This document shows, piece after piece, positions 28,842-37,110 of a DNA stretch of 64,000 bases. The notes under the pieces were generated by a model. That model saw only the letters and a list, made by a program, of their open reading frames with translations, was not told where the DNA came from and did not search any database. This stretch comes from an uncultured Lachnospiraceae bacterium. GTDB taxonomy: Bacteria > Bacillota > Clostridia > Lachnospirales > Lachnospiraceae. Each line of letters begins with the position of its first letter. The stretch's first letter is position 1. A program made the translations under genes and the position numbers. The stretch lies in assembly GCA_910578175.1 (NCBI GenBank), contig CAJTPF010000013.1, forward strand, positions 12,488-76,487, written 5' to 3'.

Positions 28842-30038
28842 TCAGCATACATGTTTTTGTCCGTAAAGATAATCTTCATATAACGGAGACATATCCCGCA
28901 GCCGTTTTACGATCTGTTTCAGTTCGCCCACGATATAATCGATGTCCTCTATCGTCGTTTCCGGGGATATGGTTATTCTCAGGGAACCATGGGCTATTTC
29001 ATGGGGCAGACCGATGGCCAGAAGTACATGGGAAGGGTCCAGAGAACCGGAAGTACATGCAGACCCGGAAGAAGCACAGATTCCTCTGGCATCAAGCATG
29101 ATCAGCAGGGACTCCCCTTCTATAAAACGGATTGAAAAATTGGCATTATTGGGAAGCCTGTCTACCAGATCTCCGTTTAAGCGGACATATGGAATCTCTT
29201 TTAATACCCGGTCCACCAGATGCTGCCGGAGCGAAGTCATATATTCTGCATCCTGCTCCAGTCTCCGGTCTGCAATTTCCGTAGCCTTTGCCATTCCAAC
29301 GATGCCCGGAACATTATGGGTTCCGGCTCTCCGGCTTCTCTCCTGTACGCCTCCGTGGATCAACGAACCGATCCTGATTCCGTTTCTTATATATAAGATT
29401 CCAATTCCTTTTGGTCCGTGAATCTTATGGCCGCTGGCGCTTAATAAATCAATCCCCAGATCTTTCACATGAATCCTGATCTGTCCGTAGGCCTGAACCG
29501 CATCCGTGTGAAATAGAATATCATGCTTCTTTGCAATGGCTCCAATACGTTTTATATCCTGTATGGTCCCAATCTCATTGTTTGCATACATAATGGAGAT
29601 CAGAACGGTATCCTCCCGGATGGCTGCTTCCAGATCCGCCGGATTCACTTTTCCGTTTTCATTCACATCTAAATACGTTATCTCATAACCATGTTTTTCC
29701 AAATACTCACAGGTATGAAGTACTGCATGATGTTCTATCCGGCTTGTAATAATATGCCTTCCTTTATGTTTCATGGCTTCGGCAGCAGCTTTGACCGCCC
29801 AGTTATCCGATTCGCTTCCTCCACCCGTAAAATAAATTTCACCGGGTTCTGCGCCTAAAAATCCTGCAATGCGCTCTCTTGATTCTTCAACCGCCCGTTT
29901 CGCCGTTCCCGCAAACGTATATATACTGGCAGGATTGCCGTAAAATTCGGTAAAATACGGTTTCATACTGTCAAAAACTTCCGGATATAACACGGTTGTT
30001 GCCGCATTGTCTACATATATGTTAATTTTATCAGCCAT
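28842..30038 (-). CDS. nifS: Cysteine desulfurase, NifS type
   Basis: PLP enzyme that takes sulfur from cysteine to give a persulfide for NifU. N-terminal YVDNAATTVLYPEV, PLP lysine in SASGHKIHGPKG, and the active-site cysteine loop SSGSACTSGSLDPSHVL are all present. I start at 30038, eight bases after AAGGA; the frame stays open 35 codons upstream but that stretch covers the promoter. The product is 398 residues, typical of NifS/IscS. First gene of the nifS-nifU-rrf2 operon. Confidence 0.97.
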   Translation of the reverse strand: MADKINIYVDNAATTVLYPEVFDSMKPYFTEFYGNPASIYTFAGTAKRAVEESRERIAGFLGAEPGEIYFTGGGSESDNWAVKAAAEAMKHKGRHIITSRIEHHAVLHTCEYLEKHGYEITYLDVNENGKVNPADLEAAIREDTVLISIMYANNEIGTIQDIKRIGAIAKKHDILFHTDAVQAYGQIRIHVKDLGIDLLSASGHKIHGPKGIGILYIRNGIRIGSLIHGGVQERSRRAGTHNVPGIVGMAKATEIADRRLEQDAEYMTSLRQHLVDRVLKEIPYVRLNGDLVDRLPNNANFSIRFIEGESLLIMLDARGICASSGSACTSGSLDPSHVLLAIGLPHEIAHGSLRITISPETTIEDIDYIVGELKQIVKRLRDMSPLYEDYLYGQKHVC

Positions 30039-30083
30039 AGTTTTCATCCTTTCTTCAATTCCTACTATCTCTGTATGAATTAT

Positions 30084-30112
30084 ACTATACTCGTTCACTA
30101 GGAATTTGTCAA
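30084..30112 (-). promoter_or_regulatory. Sigma-A promoter of nifS-nifU-rrf2
   Basis: Minus-strand TTGACA, 17-base spacer, TATAGT, about 45 bases upstream of the nifS start. An Rrf2 operator would be expected to overlap it, but I could not identify one with confidence. Confidence 0.8.
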
Positions 30113-30155
30113 GCATAAATTTTAAGACAATACGGAAGAACAAACCAGCTTCTGA

Positions 30156-30296
30156 TTATCTGCCGGCTAAGCCTGATCGGAAAAAGGAAACCAAATCCGA
30201 TAATGTAGAAATATCTTTTTTTTCAGAACAAGACGAAAGAATATTCATACCCAACAATAAAACTGCCAAAAATGCAACTCCTCTCCTCATTTTCAA
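30156..30296 (-). CDS. Possible mini-lipoprotein (46 codons)
   Basis: A short frame starting at TTG (30296), or at ATG two codons later, with a perfect GGAGG six bases before the TTG. The translation has a basic start (KMRRG), a hydrophobic stretch (VAFLAVLLLGMNI) and the lipobox LSSC, followed by only about 23 residues (SEKKDISTLSDLVSFFRSG and a short end) before TAA. This is the layout of a signal peptide II lipoprotein that is either a very small mature peptide or the remnant of a longer one. It lies just upstream of the nifS promoter on the same strand. I do not recognise a family. Confidence 0.5.
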   Translation of the reverse strand: MKMRRGVAFLAVLLLGMNILSSCSEKKDISTLSDLVSFFRSGLAGR

Positions 30297-30300
30297 ATAA

Positions 30301-31031
30301 AACCTCCATCAATATTCAAACGTTCTATCATATGAGAACATTTTTTAGTTTCTTTTATTAAAGCATAAAGCTACTGTTTTCAAAATAATTAATATCTAAA
30401 ATCCAAATATAACATGCATATTTGCAATAATTAATTGGGGATTTTCTATATTTCGTATCATCATCACTTCCTCTCAAAAAGCTATATTTCAATATTTTCA
30501 TCTAATTGTAGCATTTTTTTCTTTTTTATCATATTCATTCGACATATAAAAGATATATCTTAAAGGTTCATAATGAAAATATCATCAAAATATGTCGAAT
30601 AGTTTTTTACTATTGAAGTTAACAACACTGAAGCAAATCCTTTTTAATCATTTGGAACAATCAACAGAACCGAAATGGTACAATGCCTAAGATGCAAGAC
30701 TAGTACTATTGGTTATGCTACAACAAAAATATTGTATTATTTACTTTTTATTAAATACTTTATGCTGTTATCACTCTTGTATACAATTTAACGCACAAAA
30801 AATAGCGCCTCTATCCTGGTAAGATAAAGCGCTATTTTTTATTCATCAATTACCGACGGCCAGGTATATTCCAGCTACCGCCTCTCTTGTTAAGTATATT
30901 TTATGTTTTATTACTCTGATTGTCAACAATATTAACCAACCAGTTGTGTTGCAAATTCATCGCTGATGGCAATTAAATTTGCAAAAAAAAATGGTGACCT
31001 TCATGCTGCTTAGTGTTGCAGATACAGATTA
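30301..31031. other. AT-rich intergenic region of about 730 bases
   Basis: No convincing coding frame. It holds an 11-base perfect inverted repeat (ATTCGACATAT at 30537-30547 and its complement at 30590-30600), a terminator-like hairpin at 30795-30840, and a 9-base inverted repeat (TTGCAAATT / AATTTGCAA at 30949 and 30976). The base composition is more AT-rich than the flanking genes, which suggests decayed sequence or an unrecognised RNA. Confidence 0.5.
30795..30840. terminator. Terminator-like hairpin in the intergenic region
   Basis: AAAAAATAGCGC pairs with GCGCTATTTTTT around a loop of about 21 bases that contains a small inner TATC/GATA stem. A and T runs on both sides would allow action in both directions. 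No clear gene ends next to it, so it may end an RNA or the DUF4956 transcript 190 bases away. Confidence 0.6.
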
Positions 31032-31724
31032 TTACAGCATTTCAACCACTTCCGCCCTGCACAGCAGTATGCTTAAATTTCCGTTTCTGCATCTCAGCTC
31101 ATCAATAAATTTTTTCTCGTCTGCATCTTTCTTAAAAATTAACTGATATGTCAGCTCGTACATGGAACCCATATTTGTGGTTCTCACCTTGTCCAGATAT
31201 ATCTTGTCCGTAAATTCCCGGAACAGATCATCAAACGCCCCCTGATAATTCAGATTTTCGGGAATGGTTATACGCAGTGTTTTTTCCACGTTCCGGATCA
31301 CAGCGTAATTCGTCATCATCAGAATATAATATACAACACCGATTATCACCGTAGCCACTGCCGCAAATACTATATAACCCATTCCGGCGGCCAGGCCGAT
31401 GGCCATGGCAAACAATACATGGGAAATATCCTTGGAATCTCCCGGAAGACTCCGGAATCTTACCAGTGTAAATACACCGGCTATGGAAAAGGCTCTGGCA
31501 ATATCACTGCCCACAAGTATGATAACAATGGATACCATAGCAGGGAGAATTACCAGTGTGATCGCAAAGTTTGTGGAAAAACGTTTTTTCCGGTTTGTAA
31601 AAATATAGATCAAACTGATGATAAACCCAAGAACCAGGGCCACTCCTATACAAATCAGGGCATCTACGGGCATAATGCTTAATGTCGCACTTCCTTCGGA
31701 AGTTTCAAAGATCGTATCTAACAT
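31032..31724 (-). CDS. DUF4956 membrane protein
   Basis: 230 residues with four predicted membrane segments in the first 140 residues and a soluble C-terminal domain of about 90. The loop FTLVRFRSLPGDSKDISHVLFAMAIG is the conserved core of DUF4956. The function is not established. Members are often encoded next to VTC-domain proteins, as here, where the two genes overlap by seven bases, pointing to a shared job at the membrane, possibly with polyphosphate or another anionic polymer. That last point is inference. Confidence 0.85.
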   Translation of the reverse strand: MLDTIFETSEGSATLSIMPVDALICIGVALVLGFIISLIYIFTNRKKRFSTNFAITLVILPAMVSIVIILVGSDIARAFSIAGVFTLVRFRSLPGDSKDISHVLFAMAIGLAAGMGYIVFAAVATVIIGVVYYILMMTNYAVIRNVEKTLRITIPENLNYQGAFDDLFREFTDKIYLDKVRTTNMGSMYELTYQLIFKKDADEKKFIDELRCRNGNLSILLCRAEVVEML

Positions 31725-32458
31725 ATTTTTCTCTCCGTTCTGCTGCGCTTTGCAGCTATGTAATTTTTATATTCCGTTCCGTATTTCGAAAAGGAACAGC
31801 CGTAAATTTTCAGTTCCGTAAGCAATTCTGACAACCATACCGGCATACTGCCTACAGTTTTTATTTCCATCAGCCAGATTCCCTTTTTCAATAATTCTTC
31901 TCCGTCATCCCCTGATTCTAACCGCAAACGTTCTCTTCTGGTCCGAATATTGGTATCAAAAGTAATTCTCAGTTCTCCGTCCTCCTTTCCGAATAACGCC
32001 TTTCTGTCATATGCCAGATATACCTTCGGGACAGGCTGATATAAATCCATAAAATACTTCAGTTCATTTAACACCTGTTCATTGATATAGGAATTCGGCA
32101 TTGGACTTTTGTGATCCAGCAAAAAATCATAGGCTTCGCCTAATTGCAAGACCGTTCTTCTCTTATTCACAACCCCTTTGAATTTTTTCTTGATCTCCAG
32201 AAAAACCTTATCCTCAAGTGTCGGAATACCGTAACTTCTAAGGCGCAGCTTTTCCTTATATAGCGGACGGTCAACGGAACGGCGGATCAGTTCATCATCC
32301 CATGTATCAAAATAAATATTACTGATGGAATAAAATCTGTTTCCCGTGCAGAACCTGTCTTCAATCATATAACTGCTTAATGTTTCATTCAGAATATGAT
32401 AAGAATAATCATCGATGATATACTTCTTTTCCACACGATTAAATACTTCAATTGCCAT
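31718..32458 (-). CDS. VTC-domain protein (polyphosphate polymerase-like)
   Basis: The domain resembles the catalytic tunnel of yeast VTC4: N-terminal RVEKKYIID, YFDTWDDELIRRS, LRLRSYG, FLEIKKKFKG and a late LMEIKTVGSMP give the alternating basic and acidic strands of a triphosphate tunnel fold. Yeast VTC4 makes polyphosphate from ATP; bacterial members are little studied. The start at 32458 is preceded by AGGAG; the frame continues 37 codons upstream without a site. No SPX domain is present. It overlaps the DUF4956 membrane protein gene, which may provide the membrane anchor or export channel. Confidence 0.82.
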   Translation of the reverse strand: MAIEVFNRVEKKYIIDDYSYHILNETLSSYMIEDRFCTGNRFYSISNIYFDTWDDELIRRSVDRPLYKEKLRLRSYGIPTLEDKVFLEIKKKFKGVVNKRRTVLQLGEAYDFLLDHKSPMPNSYINEQVLNELKYFMDLYQPVPKVYLAYDRKALFGKEDGELRITFDTNIRTRRERLRLESGDDGEELLKKGIWLMEIKTVGSMPVWLSELLTELKIYGCSFSKYGTEYKNYIAAKRSRTERKIC

Positions 32459-32711
32459 GTTTCTCCTGCCTTTCTGATTTTCTGCCGAGATCTCTGGTTC
32501 TTTTTGAAACACATCGCTCCCGGAAAGTTCCTTTGCCGTATCATTGTTCACGATCACCGGACCGGACACTCTTGTTTAATTATAACACATTCCCGCAGGG
32601 TTTCTTTAAAATTAATATATATTTTCCTATTTTTATTGAATTTTTCACCTTTTTATTGTAAAATATAAACAGATTTTAAAGGAATCTTAATTGCGAAAGG
32701 AGTTTTAGTCA

Positions 32712-33092
32712 ATGACTATTAATGAGTTTAAAGTTCTTGTATGTGATGACTCCATTTTATCACGAAAGAAATTAAAAGATTGTATATTATCGATGGGATG
32801 TGCCGAAGTATTTGAGGCCGCCGATGGTGAAGAAGCCATTGCACAGTATGAGGCTCACAGACCGAACTTAGTATTTATGGATATTGTAATGCCGAAAAAA
32901 GACGGTATCGAAGCCGTAACGGAAATCTTAAAAATTGATTCCAATGCTAAAATCGTTATGGCCTCTTCCGTAGGTACACAGTCGTTTTTAAAGGATGCCA
33001 TTAAAGCCGGCGCTTTTGATTTTTTACAAAAACCGTTTGATCCGGAACAGGTAAAGAAAATAGTGAATAACGTATGTAAAGGAGGTTGCTAG
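32712..33092 (+). CDS. CheY-like single-domain response regulator
   Basis: 126 residues, a receiver domain alone. The phosphoacceptor Asp lies in LVFMDIVMPKKDG, the acidic pair in VCDDS near the N-terminus, the switch Ser in VMASSVG and the Lys in LQKPFDPEQ. There is no output domain, so it acts by protein contact, as CheY does on the flagellar motor or a histidine kinase. A site AAAGGAG precedes the start. The next gene begins one base after its stop codon. Confidence 0.93.
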   Translation: MTINEFKVLVCDDSILSRKKLKDCILSMGCAEVFEAADGEEAIAQYEAHRPNLVFMDIVMPKKDGIEAVTEILKIDSNAKIVMASSVGTQSFLKDAIKAGAFDFLQKPFDPEQVKKIVNNVCKGGC

Positions 33093-33974
33093 ATGTTTAC
33101 ACAGTTTTTTGGAAACTACTTATTAAATCAAAATCTGGTAACACCGGAACAATTAGTGGATGCTCTTCAGGAGAAGAAAAACACAAGAATGAAATTAGGC
33201 GTTTTAGCCATTAATGCCGGTTACATGACTGCCAGCCAGGTGGAACGTGTTCACGAAATGCAGAGCAAAATGGATAAACGTATCGGCGATATTGCCGTAG
33301 AACTGGGATACATGACGGATGAACAGGTTATGGAACTGCTTCATTCCCAGCCTCTTGGCTACCTTCTTCTTGGTCAGGCTCTGGTTGATAAAGGATATAT
33401 GACCAATACCCAGTTTGAAGATGCCATTCATGCATATAAAGAAAAATATTCTCTGACTGACGAGGATATCGCAGATAATAAAAATTCCAAAGTTGAAGAT
33501 CTCATCTCTTCGTTCTGTGATTTTTCCCAGACTTCAAATCCTGCATTGTATGAAGAATTTGTATCATTACTGATGAATAATCTGGTCCGGTTTGTAGGAG
33601 ATGATTTTACACCATTGGAACCTGTAACGGTTACGGATGTAAAAGGTTTAAAAGCTACTACCCAGAATATAACCGGAGAATTCTCCACCACTACATCCAT
33701 TATGGCGGACGAACCTGCATTTATTGAATTTGCCACCAGATACGCGGACGAAGAGATTACCGAAATGAATGAATATGTAGAAGCTTCTGCTCAGGATTTC
33801 ATCAATCTTCATAACGGCTTATTCACGGTTAATGTATCAAATAACCAGCAGATTGAATTAAAATTAACTCCTCCGACACCATTGTCTGATGCAGACCCGG
33901 AGATCTGTAAAAACAGTCTGATCCTTCCTTTCCAGTATCCGTTTGGAATCATTAAATTCTGTATCACTCTTTAA
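33093..33974 (+). CDS. Protein with four MshEN-like motifs and a CheX-like C-terminal domain
   Basis: 293 residues, soluble. The first 115 residues hold four copies of a 24-residue motif of the type xLGxxLvxxGxmtxxQlxxAl: FGNYLLNQNLVTPEQLVDAL, LGVLAINAGYMTASQVERV, IGDIAVELGYMTDEQVMELL, LGQALVDKGYMTNTQFEDAI. In MshE such paired motifs bind c-di-GMP; the leading Arg is kept only in the third copy (R63). The rest (about 140-293) looks like the CheX/CheC phosphatase fold, but the catalytic E-x2-N is imperfect (EITEMNEYVE). It is coupled to the CheY-like gene, so it may dephosphorylate or sequester it in response to c-di-GMP. The motif match is seen; the function is inferred. Confidence 0.72.
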   Translation: MFTQFFGNYLLNQNLVTPEQLVDALQEKKNTRMKLGVLAINAGYMTASQVERVHEMQSKMDKRIGDIAVELGYMTDEQVMELLHSQPLGYLLLGQALVDKGYMTNTQFEDAIHAYKEKYSLTDEDIADNKNSKVEDLISSFCDFSQTSNPALYEEFVSLLMNNLVRFVGDDFTPLEPVTVTDVKGLKATTQNITGEFSTTTSIMADEPAFIEFATRYADEEITEMNEYVEASAQDFINLHNGLFTVNVSNNQQIELKLTPPTPLSDADPEICKNSLILPFQYPFGIIKFCITL

Positions 33975-33989
33975 TACTTGTTCTTATTT

Positions 33990-34030
33990 AAAAAAGAGAT
34001 TTCCGTTTTCTCCGGAAATCTCTTTTTTTT
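33990..34030. terminator. Bidirectional terminator between the CheX-like gene and thrC
   Basis: Stem AGAGATTTCCG / CGGAAATCTCT with a six-base loop, A run on one side and T run on the other. It ends both convergent transcripts. Confidence 0.92.
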
Positions 34031-34047
34031 GATCGGTTTATATTTTT

Positions 34048-35538
34048 CTATTGAATGTCCAAAAAACGTTTTACAACCGACTTCATTTCATCCACTTCGC
34101 ATACGGTATCATGCAGTACTTCTGCCGTCCTGATTTCTTCTATTGCATTCGGCACGCTGACGCAGGAGAGCTTACTCAGTTCGTCTACCAAAGTAAAGTC
34201 ATCCATAACATCATATTTTGAATCAATGGAATTCATTACATTTCTTGTAAACTTAAACGGACTTGCCGTAGAAGCAATCACTGCTTTTGTCGTATCTGCT
34301 GTCTCTCTGGTATATTTATCATATACCACTGCTGCAACTGCGGTGTGGGTATCTATTACATAGCCCGTCTCTTCATAAATTTTTTTAATGATTTCCGCAG
34401 TTTCTTCTTCACTTCCGTAATTACCATAAAAATCCTGCAGTTTTTCTTTCATTTCTTCGGTAATGCTGTATCTGCCTTCCGAAGAAAGTGCAGTCATAAG
34501 CTCCCGGTTTTTTACGGAATCACAGCCTGCGATCTTGTAGATCAGACGTTCCAGATTACTCGAAATCAGAATATCCATAGACGGCGACATAGTTAAAATA
34601 AATTCCCGGTTCTTATCATATGTTCCGGTTGCAAAGAAATCATATAACACTTTATTGTCATTAGAGGCACAAATAAATTTATGAATCGGCAATCCCATTT
34701 TTTTTGCATAATATGCAGCAAGCATGTTTCCGAAATTACCGGTAGGAACTACAACGTTTATCTCTTCTCCCTCCGAGATCTCACCGCTGGCAAGCAGCTT
34801 TGCATATGCATATACATAATACACAACCTGCGGAACCAAACGTCCGATATTAATGGAATTGGCAGAGGAGAATTGAAATCCTGCTTCACTCATTTCTTTC
34901 TCCAGATCCTTGTCTCCGAAGATAGCCTTGACTCCGCTCTGCGCCTGGTCAAAATTACCTTTGATACCTACAACAAAAGTATTCTTCCCGGTCTGGGTCA
35001 CCATCTGTTTTTCCTGAATCGGACTGACTCCGCCTTTCGGATAAAATACAACAATCCTGGTTCCCGGTACATCGGCAAATCCGGCCAGCGCCGCTTTACC
35101 GGTATCTCCGGATGTGGCAGTCAGAATCACTATGTCGTTCTTAACATTATTTTTTCTGGCTGATGTGGTCAGCAGATGAGGAAGGATGGATAATGCCATA
35201 TCTTTAAATGCAATGGTTGCCCCGTGAAACAATTCCAGATAATAGGCTCCCTCTGCTTTTACAAGCGGCGCAATTTCCTCTGTATCAAACTTCGAATCAT
35301 AGGCTTTATCGATACATGACTTCAGCTCCTCTTCCGTAAAATCCGTAAGAAACTCTTTCATCACAACATATGCTGTTTCTTTATACGACATCCCGGATAA
35401 TTCCTGCAGCGAAACACTTAATTTCGGAATAGAAGTCGGAACAAATAATCCTCCGTCGCCGGCAAGCCCTTTTAATATCGCCTGAGAAGCCGTAACCGTT
35501 TCATTTTCACTTCTTGTACTTTTATATAGCAGATCCAT
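34048..35538 (-). CDS. thrC: Threonine synthase
   Basis: PLP enzyme making threonine from O-phosphohomoserine. The PLP lysine is in FHGATIAFKDMALS, the phosphate loop in TATSGDTGKAALAGF, and the N-terminus LLYKSTRSENETVTASQAI is that of the long bacterial type. The start at 35538 follows GAGGG; an upstream TTG in frame has no site. At 496 residues it is normal. No hom or thrB is adjacent, and no T-box leader is seen. Threonine also feeds the branched-chain pathway present in the window. Confidence 0.96.
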   Translation of the reverse strand: MDLLYKSTRSENETVTASQAILKGLAGDGGLFVPTSIPKLSVSLQELSGMSYKETAYVVMKEFLTDFTEEELKSCIDKAYDSKFDTEEIAPLVKAEGAYYLELFHGATIAFKDMALSILPHLLTTSARKNNVKNDIVILTATSGDTGKAALAGFADVPGTRIVVFYPKGGVSPIQEKQMVTQTGKNTFVVGIKGNFDQAQSGVKAIFGDKDLEKEMSEAGFQFSSANSINIGRLVPQVVYYVYAYAKLLASGEISEGEEINVVVPTGNFGNMLAAYYAKKMGLPIHKFICASNDNKVLYDFFATGTYDKNREFILTMSPSMDILISSNLERLIYKIAGCDSVKNRELMTALSSEGRYSITEEMKEKLQDFYGNYGSEEETAEIIKKIYEETGYVIDTHTAVAAVVYDKYTRETADTTKAVIASTASPFKFTRNVMNSIDSKYDVMDDFTLVDELSKLSCVSVPNAIEEIRTAEVLHDTVCEVDEMKSVVKRFLDIQ

Positions 35539-35608
35539 GGTATCCCTCTTTCTTTTAATCTTTTTCCTAGGATTATAGCACAAGTATCCGATTTATACAA
35601 GCAAATGC

Positions 35609-36700
35609 CTAATTTGCATAAAAATAATGGTCTCCATGAACAAATAATAATCTAAGTTTACGGTTAAACCAGCTGTTGGAAGACGTACGCATGGTAAAAT
35701 ACAACGCTCCCGAAGAATAATCTTCTTCCGCCATGGCTCTTCCCACACAATCAATGGTTCTCTGGGATGGCGTCACATTATAAATCCTTTCATTTTTTAC
35801 CGGTTCAAACTGATATACCCGCCCGTTGTTTTGGAAGATCACCGACTTGACGGTATCCGGAAATGTCTGGCTCCTGACACGGTTGAAAATAACATTTGCA
35901 ACCAGTATTCTTCCGATCTCATCCTGATCTCCGGCTTCCGCTTCTACGATCCGGATGAGCCAGTAATAATCATTATCATTAATCTCAAATCCCACTGCAT
36001 TATAAATCTGATTCAGAGCCTGTTCCTGCCGGACTACCGGCTCTGTCTGAGCCTCCGTATGGGGTTCTGTCTGCATTTCTGTCTGCGGCTGCGTTTGTGG
36101 TTCCGTACGGCTCTCAGTCAGAAGCTCCGTTTGCGGTTCTGTTTCCTCATTTTTTCCGAATTCCGTCTGAACTTCCGTTGAGGCAGCTGTTACCGGATGT
36201 GGTTCCGTTTGGTCTTCTGACAGGTTCTTGGTCGATTCTGCCGACATGGAGGCATGTTCGTCTGCCATAACAGATAATGGATTTTTATCCAACAACTTTT
36301 TTGCAGAATCAAACAGCTCCATATAGCCAGTCAGAGCAGTGCTGCTGTTTCCAACGTGTTCCCGTTCGGCTGCTTTCAGCGAAGCAATCGGCTCCGATTC
36401 TTTTGTAATAGTATTTTCCTTCTGCAAATAAGATACTATATTTTGCAGATTATGATTTACCGGCTGTATTTCTGCTGTTTCATCTGTATCATCTTCTTCA
36501 GCGACTGATTCCAGGGTTCTTCCTCCCTCAGAATCCGTACTTCCATTCTTTCCTGCTCCATTAAAACTATTTGAATTCATTGTAACAAGGGCAAATAATG
36601 CTGTACCTGACACTACAACCAATCCTGTACGATACATTTTTTTAGAAACCGTTTTAATAAAACCAAAGAATTTCTGAATGAATGAGCAAATACTTAGCAT
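35609..36700 (-). CDS. Membrane-anchored SleB-like cell wall hydrolase
   Basis: 363 residues: a short cytoplasmic N-terminus, one membrane segment (about 25-45, GLVVVSGTALFALVTM), a long polar linker with Thr/Glu/Pro/Gln repeats of the type TEPQTE (about 150-225) and a C-terminal Hydrolase_2 domain (IVEAEAGDQDEIGRILVANV, then NNGRVYQFEPV). The family includes spore-cortex lytic SleB and CwlJ, lytic transglycosylases acting on muramic-lactam cortex, but non-spore members exist in gut Clostridia. The start at 36700 follows AGAGGAG by five bases. The linker should let the domain reach into the wall. Confidence 0.87.
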   Translation of the reverse strand: MLSICSFIQKFFGFIKTVSKKMYRTGLVVVSGTALFALVTMNSNSFNGAGKNGSTDSEGGRTLESVAEEDDTDETAEIQPVNHNLQNIVSYLQKENTITKESEPIASLKAAEREHVGNSSTALTGYMELFDSAKKLLDKNPLSVMADEHASMSAESTKNLSEDQTEPHPVTAASTEVQTEFGKNEETEPQTELLTESRTEPQTQPQTEMQTEPHTEAQTEPVVRQEQALNQIYNAVGFEINDNDYYWLIRIVEAEAGDQDEIGRILVANVIFNRVRSQTFPDTVKSVIFQNNGRVYQFEPVKNERIYNVTPSQRTIDCVGRAMAEEDYSSGALYFTMRTSSNSWFNRKLRLLFVHGDHYFYAN

Positions 36701-36742
36701 TGATACTCCTCTTTTCATTTTTATTTGCAGACAATCCTGCAT

Positions 36743-37110
36743 AAACTAGCTGACATTATATGGATAACTATTGAATGTGTCAATAGAAAAACCCTAATTT
36801 TGGTATGTTGGACGTACATTATTTTATTAGTTTTATACATTAACCGTCAATTTCTACAATTATTTTTCAATATAATGATAATCTTTGTACAAAATAAATA
36901 GTCATATAAATCCCAAACACATGTTTTGCTATTAAGTATTTTTTACAAATATTTTAAGAATTATTTTCATATAAAAGTTATGTAAACTTAATTTATGAAA
37001 ATGTTCTTTTTTTAATAAATATTATTTATTAAATAGAATTTCCAATATTTAAAATGTTATACTATATATCATAAACATTTACTAAGCCAACAGGCGGATT
37101 GTGAGGAATC
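36743..37110. other. AT-rich intergenic region upstream of the AP2 gene
   Basis: No coding frame seen. A TATACT box about 40 bases before the AP2-domain start is a plausible -10 for that gene, and the region between the two divergent genes should hold both promoters. I see no strong hairpin or repeat. Confidence 0.45.

Noticed and set aside
30039..30143. N-terminal extension of NifS by 35 residues
   Set aside because: The stretch covers the -35/-10 boxes and lacks a ribosome site; the family starts at the shorter Met.
30949..30984. Rho-independent terminator after the DUF4956 gene
   Set aside because: The stem is only nine AT-rich pairs, and on the minus strand the T run comes before it, not after.
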